Positions 8,647 to 16,793 of a DNA stretch of 20,047 nucleotides are shown piece after piece. The position numbers and the translations under genes are program-made. The DNA is taken from positions 1 through 20,047 of the forward strand of contig CAJLTE010000060.1 of NCBI GenBank assembly GCA_905209435.1. The letters are read 5' to 3'. This DNA comes from an uncultured Blautia sp. GTDB taxonomy: Bacteria > Bacillota_A > Clostridia > Lachnospirales > Lachnospiraceae. The notes under the pieces are model-generated. The model had not been told where the DNA came from and did not search any database. It worked only from the letters and a program-made list of their open reading frames with translations. Positions within the stretch are counted from its first letter, which is position 1. Every line of letters starts with the position of its first letter.

Positions 8647-9912
8647 TTAATCCCTCAGTTCCATTGTATCAAACTCATATCTTGTTCTCATCTGAATCAA
8701 TGTTGGATGATCTGGTGCTGTTGCCTTCTCTAATTCTTCCAATATTTGTTTCGCCTCGCCATAATCTTCTTCATCCAGAGCATCATAAAACTGATTAACT
8801 CTCTTCTGCACTTCCTCCGGTATTTGTGTAGTATTCTGATAAGCCTGCAGTGCAGTATTGATATCCATTCCATAGTGCGAATACCCATACTGATACTCAG
8901 CCTCTTCGATATCAATAATCCACACATCTTTTGCTGATGCAAATAATATAGGAGAATGTGTTGTCGCTATAAACTGGACATTTGGAAATGTCTTTCTCAG
9001 AGAATCTATAATATTCCACTGCCATTTCGGATGCAGATGCATATCAATTTCATCGATTAAAACAATTCCTTTTGTTGCACATACCTCTGATCTTTTATTC
9101 GGATTTAATATTGCCATTCTATAGGCTATATCAAACACCATCCAAATCAAAGACTGATAGCCAGAACTTAAATCTGACACAGGAAGTACCAAATCTTCGG
9201 TCTTATACATTAAGTCTTCTAACTGTTTGTCATAGAAGACCTCATATGTTCCACCTGAATTCATATAACTCATAAAATCAGCTACTGCTTGTTTCACAGC
9301 CTCATATTCTGCAATTTTCTGCTCTTTCTGCCATGAAATCTGCTCCATCTTAATACACCAGTTTAAAAGCAGTTTTATATTAGAAGCTTCATATAATGTG
9401 TCAATATAACCTGCTGTTCTGGAGTATTTTTTTTTAAATACATTTTCTGTTTTCTCTCTTTTTTGAGACCATACTCTTCCTGCGCCCTGATAATTTAATA
9501 TCGGATATTCCGCATCAGGATTCACTGACATTTCCTCTGCAACCTTACAAATTTTACGCGGCTGAATCGTACTGCGCGATGCTTTTATGCTTGTCCGTCT
9601 TCGAATCCATTCAATATTTTCACCGTTGATATCTGCCTTTAACACCACCTCTGTTGGAACCTCATAAATCTCATCACATGACCCATCGCCTGTCAACTTT
9701 ATCACTTTTCTTATCTCATCCTTAGAAAAATGTCGTGTTGAGACATCACTAAATCCTGCGATAAATCCGCCTAATCCAACAGAAATCGCTTCTAATATAG
9801 AAGTTTTACCTTTTCCATTCTCCCCTTTAATCAAGTTAAATCCCGGTTTAAATTCTATAGATGCGTATTCAATTCCTCTGAAATTTTTTATATCTACGTT
9901 TTGAACAATCAT
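8647..9912 (-). CDS. ptuA: AAA/ABC-type ATPase, PtuA-like (Septu)
   Basis: The 421-residue protein resembles SMC/RecF-like ATPases. It starts with KNFRGIEYASIEF, has Walker A GENGKGKTS (residues 30-38), an ABC-type signature LSSGYQS (248-254), Walker B GIVLIDEID (282-290) and the H-loop TTHSP (317-321). The middle part (about 150-240) is the insertion expected between the two halves of the nucleotide-binding domain. PtuA proteins form oligomers that hold PtuB and control its nuclease activity. Together with the HNH gene it forms a two-gene operon with a promoter upstream. GGAG stands about 10 nt before the ATG, a slightly long spacing. Other AAA_15/AAA_21 defence ATPases look similar, but the TIGR02646 partner supports PtuA. 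Confidence 0.86.
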   Translation of the reverse strand: MIVQNVDIKNFRGIEYASIEFKPGFNLIKGENGKGKTSILEAISVGLGGFIAGFSDVSTRHFSKDEIRKVIKLTGDGSCDEIYEVPTEVVLKADINGENIEWIRRRTSIKASRSTIQPRKICKVAEEMSVNPDAEYPILNYQGAGRVWSQKREKTENVFKKKYSRTAGYIDTLYEASNIKLLLNWCIKMEQISWQKEQKIAEYEAVKQAVADFMSYMNSGGTYEVFYDKQLEDLMYKTEDLVLPVSDLSSGYQSLIWMVFDIAYRMAILNPNKRSEVCATKGIVLIDEIDMHLHPKWQWNIIDSLRKTFPNVQFIATTHSPILFASAKDVWIIDIEEAEYQYGYSHYGMDINTALQAYQNTTQIPEEVQKRVNQFYDALDEEDYGEAKQILEELEKATAPDHPTLIQMRTRYEFDTMELRD

Positions 9913-9998
9913 TTTATATTATCTCCTATTAGATTCGCCCGGAACTACCGCAGCCCTTTTCAACATTTTAGAAAGCAAAGAAAATCTATATTTAGTTT

Positions 9999-10028
9999 AT
10001 CATATACGTTTTTCACAATCAACGTCAA
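9999..10028 (-). promoter_or_regulatory. Probable promoter of the Septu operon
   Basis: On the minus strand TTGACG (10023-10028) and TATGAT (9999-10004) are 18 bp apart. It lies in the 182-bp gap between the last recombinase gene and the ATPase, so the defence pair can be transcribed independently of the recombinases. Confidence 0.6.
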
Positions 10029-10094
10029 CCTCTGTCTTTCTTCAATCATAACTCTGAAAGTTTTGCTTTATTATGGAATAAAATTTCACTTTTT

Positions 10095-11684
10095 TCACTT
10101 TTCTTTTTTCCCAATGCTATCTTTCCCAGCACCTTCCAGTGCCCATTCAGGTTTCCAAATGATTTTCATTTCGCTCTCCGGAAAAATCCAAATTTCTTTG
10201 ACAAAGACCTTCAAAACTTCACGTGTAAGCCACGAATCATCTGCTGTACTCTGAACCTCTTCCAGTAGATTCTCCAAATCCGTTCTTACCACCGCTGTTT
10301 TTGTCTCCGCTTCCACATCTTCTGTCTCAAACATTTCCCGAATATTTTCTTTCTTTCTCAAAAAAGTGTCTTTATCAATCTTTCCCTCCGCATAAGCCTC
10401 ATAAATATCAGAGAGCATTTTCTTCTTTGAATGAAAGCTTTGAGAAGGAGTTTTTCTCTTCCCTCCCGTATTCTCTCGTGAAGACTTCTTTTCTTCTGTC
10501 TTTTGACTTATCTTCAATTTTAAACCAACTAAAATAAAATCAGCCATAGCTTCCTGCAGAACATTTTCTTCTATATATATTGTACGATGTAACTCATCAT
10601 TGTCCTCACGGGAATATTTGCATAGATATTTTCTATTCGCCCCACCTTCCTGCACCATATTTTTCCCACAGCATCCACATTTTAAAATCCCACTAAACAG
10701 ATGCCTTTTAATTTTTTCTCCGGGTATATACATTTTTTGATTTCTTTGAATATAGTTTTTCTGTATCTGATCATAGATTTTCTTTTCAATAATAGGTTCA
10801 TGCATATTTTCTACAATAATTTGTTCCTCCGTATTGACTTTTTTCAAACCTGCTCTGCCCATTTCTTTTCTCTCTACCCGATGATTCGTTATGCTGCCAA
10901 TGACTGCCGGACTTTTAAGAATATTTCTTACAGAATCTGCACTCCATTTCATCTTCTGGATTTCCTCTTCCTGTATGCCTTTCGTCCGTATCCCCAATCT
11001 CCAAAGCCTTTGCCCCGGACATTCCACTTTTTCCTTATTTAAAACTCTCGCAATTTCCGACAAATTTTTTCCTTCCAATGCGAATGCAAAAACCCTTTTC
11101 ACTGTCCCGGCAGATTCCGGATCTACTAATAATTTATGTCGGTTATCCGGATCTCTCACATAACCAAACGGTGGAATCGCACCCAAAAATAATCCTTTTT
11201 GGGAAAGATTCCTTTTCGTCTGTATTTCTTTTACTGATAATTCCTTACTATAGTAGTCATGTATGATATTTTTGAAAACGACATCCAGCCCAGGTACATC
11301 CCCCTGATTCTGTTTACTGTCATAACCATCATCTACGGATATAAAGCGGATTCCCAACAAAGGAAATATCTGTTCCAGATAATTTCCAACCTCCAGATAA
11401 TTTCTTCCGAATCTTGAAAAGTCCTTTACAACAATGCAGCTGATTTGCTCCTCTCTGGCCAGCTTCATCATTTCCTGAAAGGCTGGACGATCCATATTCG
11501 TTCCTGTATATCCGTCATCAATAAATTCACGAATTTCCCCAGATGCTGTTTCCGGATGACACATTAAAAAATTCCTCAGATGAACTTTTTGATTTTGAAT
11601 ACTCACACTTGCGGTTTTCAATTCATCCAAATCTCTGTCTTCCACAGATAAACGAATATATAATGCAATGATCTTTTCCTTCAT
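10095..11684 (-). CDS. Large serine recombinase, third of tandem
   Basis: This 529-residue recombinase has an N-terminal resolvase domain with the nucleophile in YIRLSVED (Ser13) and the conserved arginines in KDFSRFGRNYLE (around residues 87-98). The Recombinase (DNA-binding) domain spans about residues 160-310. A zinc-ribbon-like segment begins KCGCCGKNM (Cys336-Cys339) and continues to KYLC (Cys355). The fourth ligand is unclear; His366 could substitute. A charged, coiled-coil-like C-terminal part follows. Its ATG overlaps the stop of the preceding recombinase gene by 4 nt (ATGA), indicating coupled translation. Such proteins of the TnpX/TndX kind excise and integrate mobile elements. Substrate sites cannot be read from this window. 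Confidence 0.93.
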   Translation of the reverse strand: MKEKIIALYIRLSVEDRDLDELKTASVSIQNQKVHLRNFLMCHPETASGEIREFIDDGYTGTNMDRPAFQEMMKLAREEQISCIVVKDFSRFGRNYLEVGNYLEQIFPLLGIRFISVDDGYDSKQNQGDVPGLDVVFKNIIHDYYSKELSVKEIQTKRNLSQKGLFLGAIPPFGYVRDPDNRHKLLVDPESAGTVKRVFAFALEGKNLSEIARVLNKEKVECPGQRLWRLGIRTKGIQEEEIQKMKWSADSVRNILKSPAVIGSITNHRVERKEMGRAGLKKVNTEEQIIVENMHEPIIEKKIYDQIQKNYIQRNQKMYIPGEKIKRHLFSGILKCGCCGKNMVQEGGANRKYLCKYSREDNDELHRTIYIEENVLQEAMADFILVGLKLKISQKTEEKKSSRENTGGKRKTPSQSFHSKKKMLSDIYEAYAEGKIDKDTFLRKKENIREMFETEDVEAETKTAVVRTDLENLLEEVQSTADDSWLTREVLKVFVKEIWIFPESEMKIIWKPEWALEGAGKDSIGKKEK

Positions 11685-13369
11685 GCGCTGCAGCTCTCTT
11701 TTAATCTTTCATATAACATTCTCATCTCATCTTCAAATTGAAAAGTTATCTCAATTTTTGCATTTTCTGCCACAGTTATCTTTTTAACCAATACATCTAT
11801 CAGCATTTTATTCAATTCCTCTGTTTTCAAAAAATTCTCATACACTGCAAAATAATCAGGATTGCCTAATAATTGCATTTTATATATTTCATACTTATCT
11901 GACAGTTCTTTTATTTTCTCCTGGGCTGCTTCTTTACAAGCTCTATATTCTGTCTGCTTCTTTATATAGTCTTCCATTTGTATTTTTCCTTCTGTCTTTT
12001 CCTTATATGTATCTGCTAAACGCCGGGTATACCATTCTACATTTTTTTGCGAATTCGCTATTTCCTTTTGTAATTGCTTTTGCTCTATCTCCGCTTTTTC
12101 TTTTCTTTTTCTATCCATATGACCATCTTCAATGGAAAACAAAAGTTCAATATAGAAATAGATTGCTTTTTTTAGTGCCTGGAATACTTTTTCCTCACTG
12201 ATATATACAAATTTATAACAAGAACCGTCATTTTTTCTGGATTTTGAAGTTACATAATTATATGTAACCCTCTCATTTTTATAGACATTTCTTCCTCGAT
12301 ACATTTTTAGACCCTCGGCACTGAATATTTTATTTTTCAGAAGATCTTCTGTGGATGATACGTTCGTATATTTTTTTCTTTTTTCTCTGTTCGCTTCCAG
12401 TTCCTTCCTGCAGATTTTCTGTACTTTATCAAACAAAGAACGATCTATTAAAGCCTCATGGGTATTCGGAACAATCACATAATCCTCTTCTTTTTGCTTT
12501 TTTTGTGTATTCCTTCCCTCCGCAATACATTTCTGTTTTTTCCCCTGAACCATATCACCCGTATACATCTGATTGGCAAGAATGGTCTTAATGGTTGTCG
12601 CTTCCCAGGTCCGATGAGCGTATTTTTCATGATGGACTTTTCCCTTACGATACCAGTAAGTCATCGGAGCTATTTCCCGTTCCTCCTCTAAGATCTTTGC
12701 AATTTCCGTATTTGTCTTTTTCTGTTCTTTCAGCTGAAAAATCTTACGAATTACCGGCGCAGTTTCTTCATTAATTACCAGTTTATGTCCATCTTCAACT
12801 GATTTTTCATATCCATATGGAGGGATATTTCCAACAAATTCTCCTTTTAATCTTTGATTCTGTTTTACCGTAAAGATTTTTCTGGATATATCTTTTGCAT
12901 ATGCATCATTAATGATATTTTTTAGGGAAGCCATAAGATCACCCTCAGGGTGAAGACTGTCAAAGTGATCATTAACAGCAATAAAACGTACATTAAAAAA
13001 AGGAAATACTGTTCGAATATATTGCTCTGTTTCAATATGATTTCTTCCCAACCGAGATAAATCTTTCACAATTACACACCTGATGATCCCTGACTTGATA
13101 TCCTGCATCATTTCGCCAAATGCTGCTCTTGAAAAGTTCGTACCGGAATATCCGTTATCGCAATATATTTTTACAATCTTCAAATCCGAATTTTTTCTGA
13201 CATAATTCAAAATCACCTGCTCCTGATTATCTAATTTGTGGCTGTCACTCTTTTCATTTTCTTCCTTTGAGAGACGTATATATACAGCACACTGATACAC
13301 CTCATCTCTCGAAACTGCTAGTTTTTCAACCGCCTGCTCTTGTTTTCTCTTCCTGCTTACCCTTGCCAT
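11681..13369 (-). CDS. Large serine recombinase, second of tandem, zinc ribbon degenerate
   Basis: The 562-residue protein has a resolvase domain with YIRLSKEE (Ser34) and KDLSRLGRNHIE (about 102-113), then a Recombinase domain (about 165-320). Where the other two carry the zinc-ribbon knuckle after L/IFSG, this one reads IFSAEGLKMYRGRN (348-361) with no cysteine. Only one Cys (384) remains in the region, so zinc binding is probably lost. A long lysine/glutamate-rich coiled coil (about 410-500) precedes the usual C-terminal end. It overlaps the preceding gene by 13 nt, with AGGGGGA before its ATG. The N-terminal catalytic residues are intact, so it may be active or may work as a partner of the flanking recombinases. 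Confidence 0.92.
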   Translation of the reverse strand: MARVSRKRKQEQAVEKLAVSRDEVYQCAVYIRLSKEENEKSDSHKLDNQEQVILNYVRKNSDLKIVKIYCDNGYSGTNFSRAAFGEMMQDIKSGIIRCVIVKDLSRLGRNHIETEQYIRTVFPFFNVRFIAVNDHFDSLHPEGDLMASLKNIINDAYAKDISRKIFTVKQNQRLKGEFVGNIPPYGYEKSVEDGHKLVINEETAPVIRKIFQLKEQKKTNTEIAKILEEEREIAPMTYWYRKGKVHHEKYAHRTWEATTIKTILANQMYTGDMVQGKKQKCIAEGRNTQKKQKEEDYVIVPNTHEALIDRSLFDKVQKICRKELEANREKRKKYTNVSSTEDLLKNKIFSAEGLKMYRGRNVYKNERVTYNYVTSKSRKNDGSCYKFVYISEEKVFQALKKAIYFYIELLFSIEDGHMDRKRKEKAEIEQKQLQKEIANSQKNVEWYTRRLADTYKEKTEGKIQMEDYIKKQTEYRACKEAAQEKIKELSDKYEIYKMQLLGNPDYFAVYENFLKTEELNKMLIDVLVKKITVAENAKIEITFQFEDEMRMLYERLKESCSA

Positions 13370-15006
13370 ATTTCATGTTCCCCCTTCATTTTTTGTATCA
13401 GATAACACATATCATCAAATTCATCCTGATAGGTAAAACAGATTTTTATTTTTTTCTTCGACACTACAGATATGTGAGATATAAGCATTACAAGAGTCTT
13501 TCTGTCCAGTTTTTGAATATTTCCGAATTCCCGGAAGAGTTCTATACATCGTTGATAACTACTTGTTTTATTTAAAACTTGCTGCTTCTTTCGATCCAAT
13601 TCCTGAATTGATTTATGTAATCGTTCTTCGTTTGTTGAATAGATATTTCTCAAATCCAAATATTCATCCTGATCAACTATTCCCTCCAAATAATCACGAT
13701 ATAAAGATTCATTCAGATTCTGATAGCGTAATAATTCGTTTTTTGCAGATGCAACCAGCTCCGTCAATGCATCTGTCTCTCGTTTTAACAAGGGCATTTC
13801 ATCCACATGTTTCAACAGCTTATCTATATCAAGCAGTGTCTGAATATGTTTTTGAATTGATGTGAGCACCGCTTGTTCAAGATCATCCTCCCGGATTACT
13901 ACACCTTTACACTTTATCGTTCGTTTTCTGTCATAGCAGCCATAATACGTATATCGGGTATGATTTCTCACAACTGTCCTTCGTATCAATGTATCTCCAC
14001 ATTTTTCACATAGAACCAACCCTGAAAATAAATATACTTCTCCTTCTCCTGTTGAAATTCTGGTATCAATTCCTGCCAATTTTTGCACAATATCAAAATC
14101 TCTTTGAGAAATAATAGCCTCATGAGTATTTTTTACCCGAATCCATTTTTCCTGATCAATTACTACAGTTTTTTTTATTTTGTAGTTGGGTCTTGTACTC
14201 TTTCCCTGTACCATCGTTCCCAAATATATTTCATTCGTTAGGATTCTATTAATCGCATTGAATGACCAGGAAGCTTCTCCATTTCCATGAAATCCTGATG
14301 CAAAGTTTCTGCTGTCCGGAGAATGCCTTTTATAATCATACGGGCAAGGAATTCCTTCCTGATTCAATATATCCGCAATTACAGCATTACTCTTTCCTTC
14401 AATTCTCAACTGAAAAATTCGCCTGACCACTTTAGCTGCAGGCCAATCAATAGTAAGCTGGTTTTTATTATCTTCTGCCTTTTTATATCCATACGGTGCA
14501 AATGCTCCTACATAATCTCCAATTTGACGTTTGGCATTTAGGTTTGAACGAATTTTAACAGAGAGGTCTCTGCTATATGCATCGTTTACCAGATTTTTAA
14601 ATGGCAAAATAATCTGATCTCCGGGCTGTCTTTTTTCTGCACTATCATAATTGTCATTAATCGCAATAAAACGCACACCTAATGCCGGAAAAATCTGTTC
14701 AATATATTTTCCGGTCTCAATATAATTTCTCCCAAATCTGGATAAGTCTTTTACAATAATACAGTCAATTTTCTTTTCGTGTATATCCGTTATCATTTTT
14801 TGAAATCCCGGACGTTCAAAATTGACCCCGCTATATCCATCATCGGAATATTCTTCTACAATATGAATTTCTGAATGTGATTTTTGGAAATTTCTGATAA
14901 GTTCTTTTTGATTTCTGATGCTGTCGCTTTCTGCTTTATCTCCATCATCCTGCGATAATCTTGTATAAGCCCCTGCGAAATAGCATTCTTTCTTTGAAGA
15001 CTTCAT
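13357..15006 (-). CDS. Large serine recombinase, first of tandem
   Basis: This 549-residue protein is a complete large serine recombinase. It has the nucleophile in YTRLSQDD (Ser18), arginines in KDLSRFGRNYIE (Arg90, Arg93), and a Recombinase domain at about 160-310. The four-cysteine zinc ribbon (Cys333, Cys336, Cys357, Cys366) is followed by a coiled coil (about 390-490) and a C-terminal strand motif KIKICFTY. AAGGAGG stands 8 nt upstream of its ATG. It heads a three-gene run in which all genes overlap, so the three are almost certainly one transcript. The set resembles recombinase modules of clostridial integrative elements. The three proteins differ clearly from one another, so this is not a recent tandem duplication. 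Confidence 0.95.
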   Translation of the reverse strand: MKSSKKECYFAGAYTRLSQDDGDKAESDSIRNQKELIRNFQKSHSEIHIVEEYSDDGYSGVNFERPGFQKMITDIHEKKIDCIIVKDLSRFGRNYIETGKYIEQIFPALGVRFIAINDNYDSAEKRQPGDQIILPFKNLVNDAYSRDLSVKIRSNLNAKRQIGDYVGAFAPYGYKKAEDNKNQLTIDWPAAKVVRRIFQLRIEGKSNAVIADILNQEGIPCPYDYKRHSPDSRNFASGFHGNGEASWSFNAINRILTNEIYLGTMVQGKSTRPNYKIKKTVVIDQEKWIRVKNTHEAIISQRDFDIVQKLAGIDTRISTGEGEVYLFSGLVLCEKCGDTLIRRTVVRNHTRYTYYGCYDRKRTIKCKGVVIREDDLEQAVLTSIQKHIQTLLDIDKLLKHVDEMPLLKRETDALTELVASAKNELLRYQNLNESLYRDYLEGIVDQDEYLDLRNIYSTNEERLHKSIQELDRKKQQVLNKTSSYQRCIELFREFGNIQKLDRKTLVMLISHISVVSKKKIKICFTYQDEFDDMCYLIQKMKGEHEIWQG

Positions 15007-15074
15007 AAGCCATCCTCCTTAACTTCCGAGAACAGCTTGTAAATATAAGATTTGTTATGATTTGTCCTGTTTTA

Positions 15075-15103
15075 ATATTATCAAATCTTTTAATCTCTTT
15101 CAA
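15075..15103 (-). promoter_or_regulatory. Promoter of the recombinase operon
   Basis: On the minus strand TTGAAA (15098-15103) and TAATAT (15075-15080) are 17 bp apart, between the small upstream gene and the first recombinase. The start site would lie about 60 nt upstream of the recombinase ATG. Confidence 0.6.
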
Positions 15104-15111
15104 GCTTCTTC

Positions 15112-15318
15112 TCAAAAAACTATCGTTTCAAAATAGCGCTCCATCTTGTCCTGAAGACTTTCTCCATCAGATTCAAAAGAAATCTCCACTTCCACATTAC
15201 CTACTCGAAAGGCATACGGATTTCCTACTTTTTCTATAAAACTGTGAATTCTTTCCGCTTTGTTTAAAGAATTGTCTATCTCTACCTCTGACAAATCAAC
15301 CAACTGTTCTTTTTCCAT
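15112..15318 (-). CDS. Small TnpW-like mobile-element protein
   Basis: The 68-residue acidic protein starts MEKEQLVDLSEVEID. Its C-terminal half, from FRVGNVEVEISFES to LQDKMERYF, resembles the short TnpW family encoded beside serine recombinases in Tn4451-like elements, whose pattern is roughly (K/R)(I/V)G-x-T-x(Y/F)-x-V-x(4)F...(D)K(L/M)xR. AGGAG lies about 10 nt before the ATG. It sits directly upstream of the recombinase operon on the same strand. The function of TnpW-like proteins is unknown. The match is by eye to a short motif, so it is moderately supported; that this is a real gene is likely from its position and composition. Confidence 0.55.
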   Translation of the reverse strand: MEKEQLVDLSEVEIDNSLNKAERIHSFIEKVGNPYAFRVGNVEVEISFESDGESLQDKMERYFETIVF

Positions 15319-15448
15319 ATGTGATTCTCTCCTGTATCTTTTCTTCCATAATATTCATACTGGTTTGTCCTATATTCATCCATGTCATAACAAAAGAATA
15401 TAATAAAATGATTTATCACATTCTTTTATTGTGACATTTTATATGGCA

Positions 15449-15475
15449 TCAGGCTGACTGTTTCCGTCAGCCTGA
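15449..15475 (+). terminator. Perfect 10-bp hairpin with T-rich tail (plus orientation)
   Basis: TCAGGCTGAC (15449-15458) and GTCAGCCTGA (15466-15475) flank a 7-nt loop, followed by ATTTTATTTG. It has the form of an intrinsic terminator for rightward transcription, but no plus-strand gene ends here. It might be a relic, or might shield the recombinase side from opposite transcription. Confidence 0.5.
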
Positions 15476-15823
15476 ATTTTATTTGTCCCATCCCCTGCCA
15501 TTCGGGAGTATACCGGGCTGGCTGGCACCATCATATCATCGCTGCTGTACCCTGTCTCACAACACGCTGATCCCGGGCGCTACACCGGGCCGACAGCTCT
15601 TCGCTGCCGGAAGTATCATTATCTTCCTCATTTCAAATCAATCTGCCACCTTTGATCCATGTGAAATGCCGCTAACATACCTTTGCTTCTTCTGCTACGA
15701 TTCCTGGCGTTTATCCTTTCGGACAGGTATTTCATGGCGAAGCTGCTGGTTTCACATCACAATACTGTGTCTCAGAATATGTACCTGTGTATACTGGCTA
15801 TTCAGTTTTCAATCGAATATTTG

Positions 15824-15869
15824 TCAGCCGATGAAAAAATACTTGTCCAAATACTCTTTCATCGGCTGA
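15824..15869 (-). terminator. 13-bp perfect inverted repeat downstream of the first XRE gene
   Basis: TCAGCCGATGAAA (15824-15836) pairs with TTTCATCGGCTGA (15857-15869) around a 20-nt loop. The arm begins 4 nt after the stop codon of the XRE gene. The T-run is inside the stem, not after it, so it is terminator-like but not classical. An mRNA 3'-end hairpin is a fair alternative. Confidence 0.5.
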
Positions 15870-15873
15870 TAAC

Positions 15874-16203
15874 CTATCCCAAATAATTTTCACGTAAACT
15901 ACTCTTTAAACTCAGCAATATATCATGTATCACTGAAAGTTCATAATCACTGCAGTCTTCCAGTTCTTTCATAATCTGACAGCTTTTTACATCTTTCCGC
16001 ACCATATCATCGCACTGAATCAGCATTGCCGGAAGCACCTGCAATGCTTCCGCTATTTTCTCCAGTCCTTCTCTCCCAATATTTTTTCTTCCGGTTTCTA
16101 CTTGGGAAATATATGAAGTAGAGAGATTTGCTGCTTCAGCCAACTCATCTTGTGTCATATTTCTTTTCTTACGGTAAAATTTTATTTTTTGGCAACTTTC
16201 CAT
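15874..16203 (-). CDS. XRE-family transcriptional regulator (small)
   Basis: The 109-residue protein has a Cro/C1-type helix-turn-helix at about residues 5-62, with the core MTQDELAEAANLSTSYISQVETG, then a short C-terminal helical tail. The frame is open 27 codons further upstream, but those codons are atypical. The ATG at 16203 has GAGG about 9 nt before it and starts at the family's usual distance from the helix-turn-helix. Its place between the recombinase side and a second XRE gene suggests an element regulator (repressor type). Its target is unknown, though nearby dyads are candidates. Confidence 0.85.
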   Translation of the reverse strand: MESCQKIKFYRKKRNMTQDELAEAANLSTSYISQVETGRKNIGREGLEKIAEALQVLPAMLIQCDDMVRKDVKSCQIMKELEDCSDYELSVIHDILLSLKSSLRENYLG

Positions 16204-16319
16204 CGTTTTTATCCTCTGGCATTTTTCTTTGTATATGAAAATTGTAATCATAAACCTGCAAATACGGAAGAAACTACAGGTCACACTTTTCTTTACTTTT
16301 TGTGCGAGTTTTTATACGC

Positions 16320-16346
16320 AAAAAAAGAACAGCTTTTACACTGTTC
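16320..16346 (-). terminator. Intrinsic terminator of the second XRE gene
   Basis: On the minus strand GAACAG (16341-16346) and CTGTTC (16327-16332) form a 6-bp stem, extendable by a preceding GG, with an 8-nt loop. Seven T (16320-16326) follow. It lies about 57 nt after the stop of the gene at 16403-16744 and separates the two XRE genes. Confidence 0.7.
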
Positions 16347-16402
16347 CCAATCCTAACACTTCTTTTACACTTTTCTACATTATTTTGCTCAACGATATCT
16401 TT

Positions 16403-16744
16403 TTACTCTCCAAGTGCTTTTAACAATTCATATAGCATTCGAGCAAAGGAGTCTACCTTTTCCTGCTGTTCCTCTCGAAGTTTTTTATATATAGCTTCAG
16501 ATTCTGACAACATATATTGTGATTCATCCTGCAGAAAATAATTAACAGTAACGCCTAAAGATATAGCTAACCGGTGTAAAACATATACTGAACATCCTTT
16601 TTTTCCTGCCTCGACTTCATAAAGGAATTTCGCAGATATATCTGCACATTCTGCCAGGTATTCCCTTGTGTATTCTCTTTGTAAACGTAATTTTTTTATT
16701 CTTTTGCCAATTTGTATATTAAATTCATCATATGCATGTTCCAT
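16403..16744 (-). CDS. XRE-family transcriptional regulator (small)
   Basis: The 113-residue protein has a Cro/C1-type helix-turn-helix at about residues 10-68: IGKRIKKLRLQREYTREYL, then ADISAKFLYEVEAGKKG and LHRLAISLGVTVNYFL. A lysine/glutamate-rich helical tail follows. Its ribosome site is weak (AAGGG about 8 nt before the ATG). It is divergent from agrB. The 293-bp space between them carries dyads near its own start, so it may repress itself or the agr genes. It is not closely similar to the neighbouring XRE protein. Family assignment is firm; role is inferred. Confidence 0.87.
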   Translation of the reverse strand: MEHAYDEFNIQIGKRIKKLRLQREYTREYLAECADISAKFLYEVEAGKKGCSVYVLHRLAISLGVTVNYFLQDESQYMLSESEAIYKKLREEQQEKVDSFARMLYELLKALGE

Positions 16745-16793
16745 TTTTAGTACCCTTGTTTATCATACGAAATTTCTTCATTCTAAAAAACAC

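Larger units (their letters stand above)
15319..15873. other. 555-bp stretch without an intact gene; three dyads and a possible decayed LysM-type coding remnant
   Basis: Three dyads are visible. TCACA/TGTGA at 15416-15434 is a short palindrome. A perfect 10-bp hairpin TCAGGCTGAC/GTCAGCCTGA lies at 15449-15475 and is followed on the plus strand by ATTTTATTT. A perfect 13-bp repeat TCAGCCGATGAAA lies at 15824-15869, directly after the XRE gene stop on the minus strand. Between the last two, about 15480-15700 is more GC-rich than its surroundings. In shifting plus-strand frames it gives peptide pieces such as VYRAGWHHHIIAA and PGATPGRQLFAAGSIIIF that recall LysM repeats, but frame breaks and stops prevent any intact gene. 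The LysM idea is a weak guess. Confidence 0.4.

Noticed and set aside
8007..10094. Retron with PtuAB effectors
   Set aside because: No reverse transcriptase gene and no retron-like RNA are seen beside the pair; the next genes are serine recombinases.
10095..15006. Recent tandem duplication of one recombinase gene
   Set aside because: The three proteins differ clearly in N-termini, zinc-ribbon region and C-terminal coiled coil, so they are old paralogues or separate families.
15483..15869. A 128-codon plus-strand open frame
   Set aside because: No ribosome site, unusual composition (many Cys, Trp, Ser), and the more protein-like pieces are in other frames; treated as decayed sequence.
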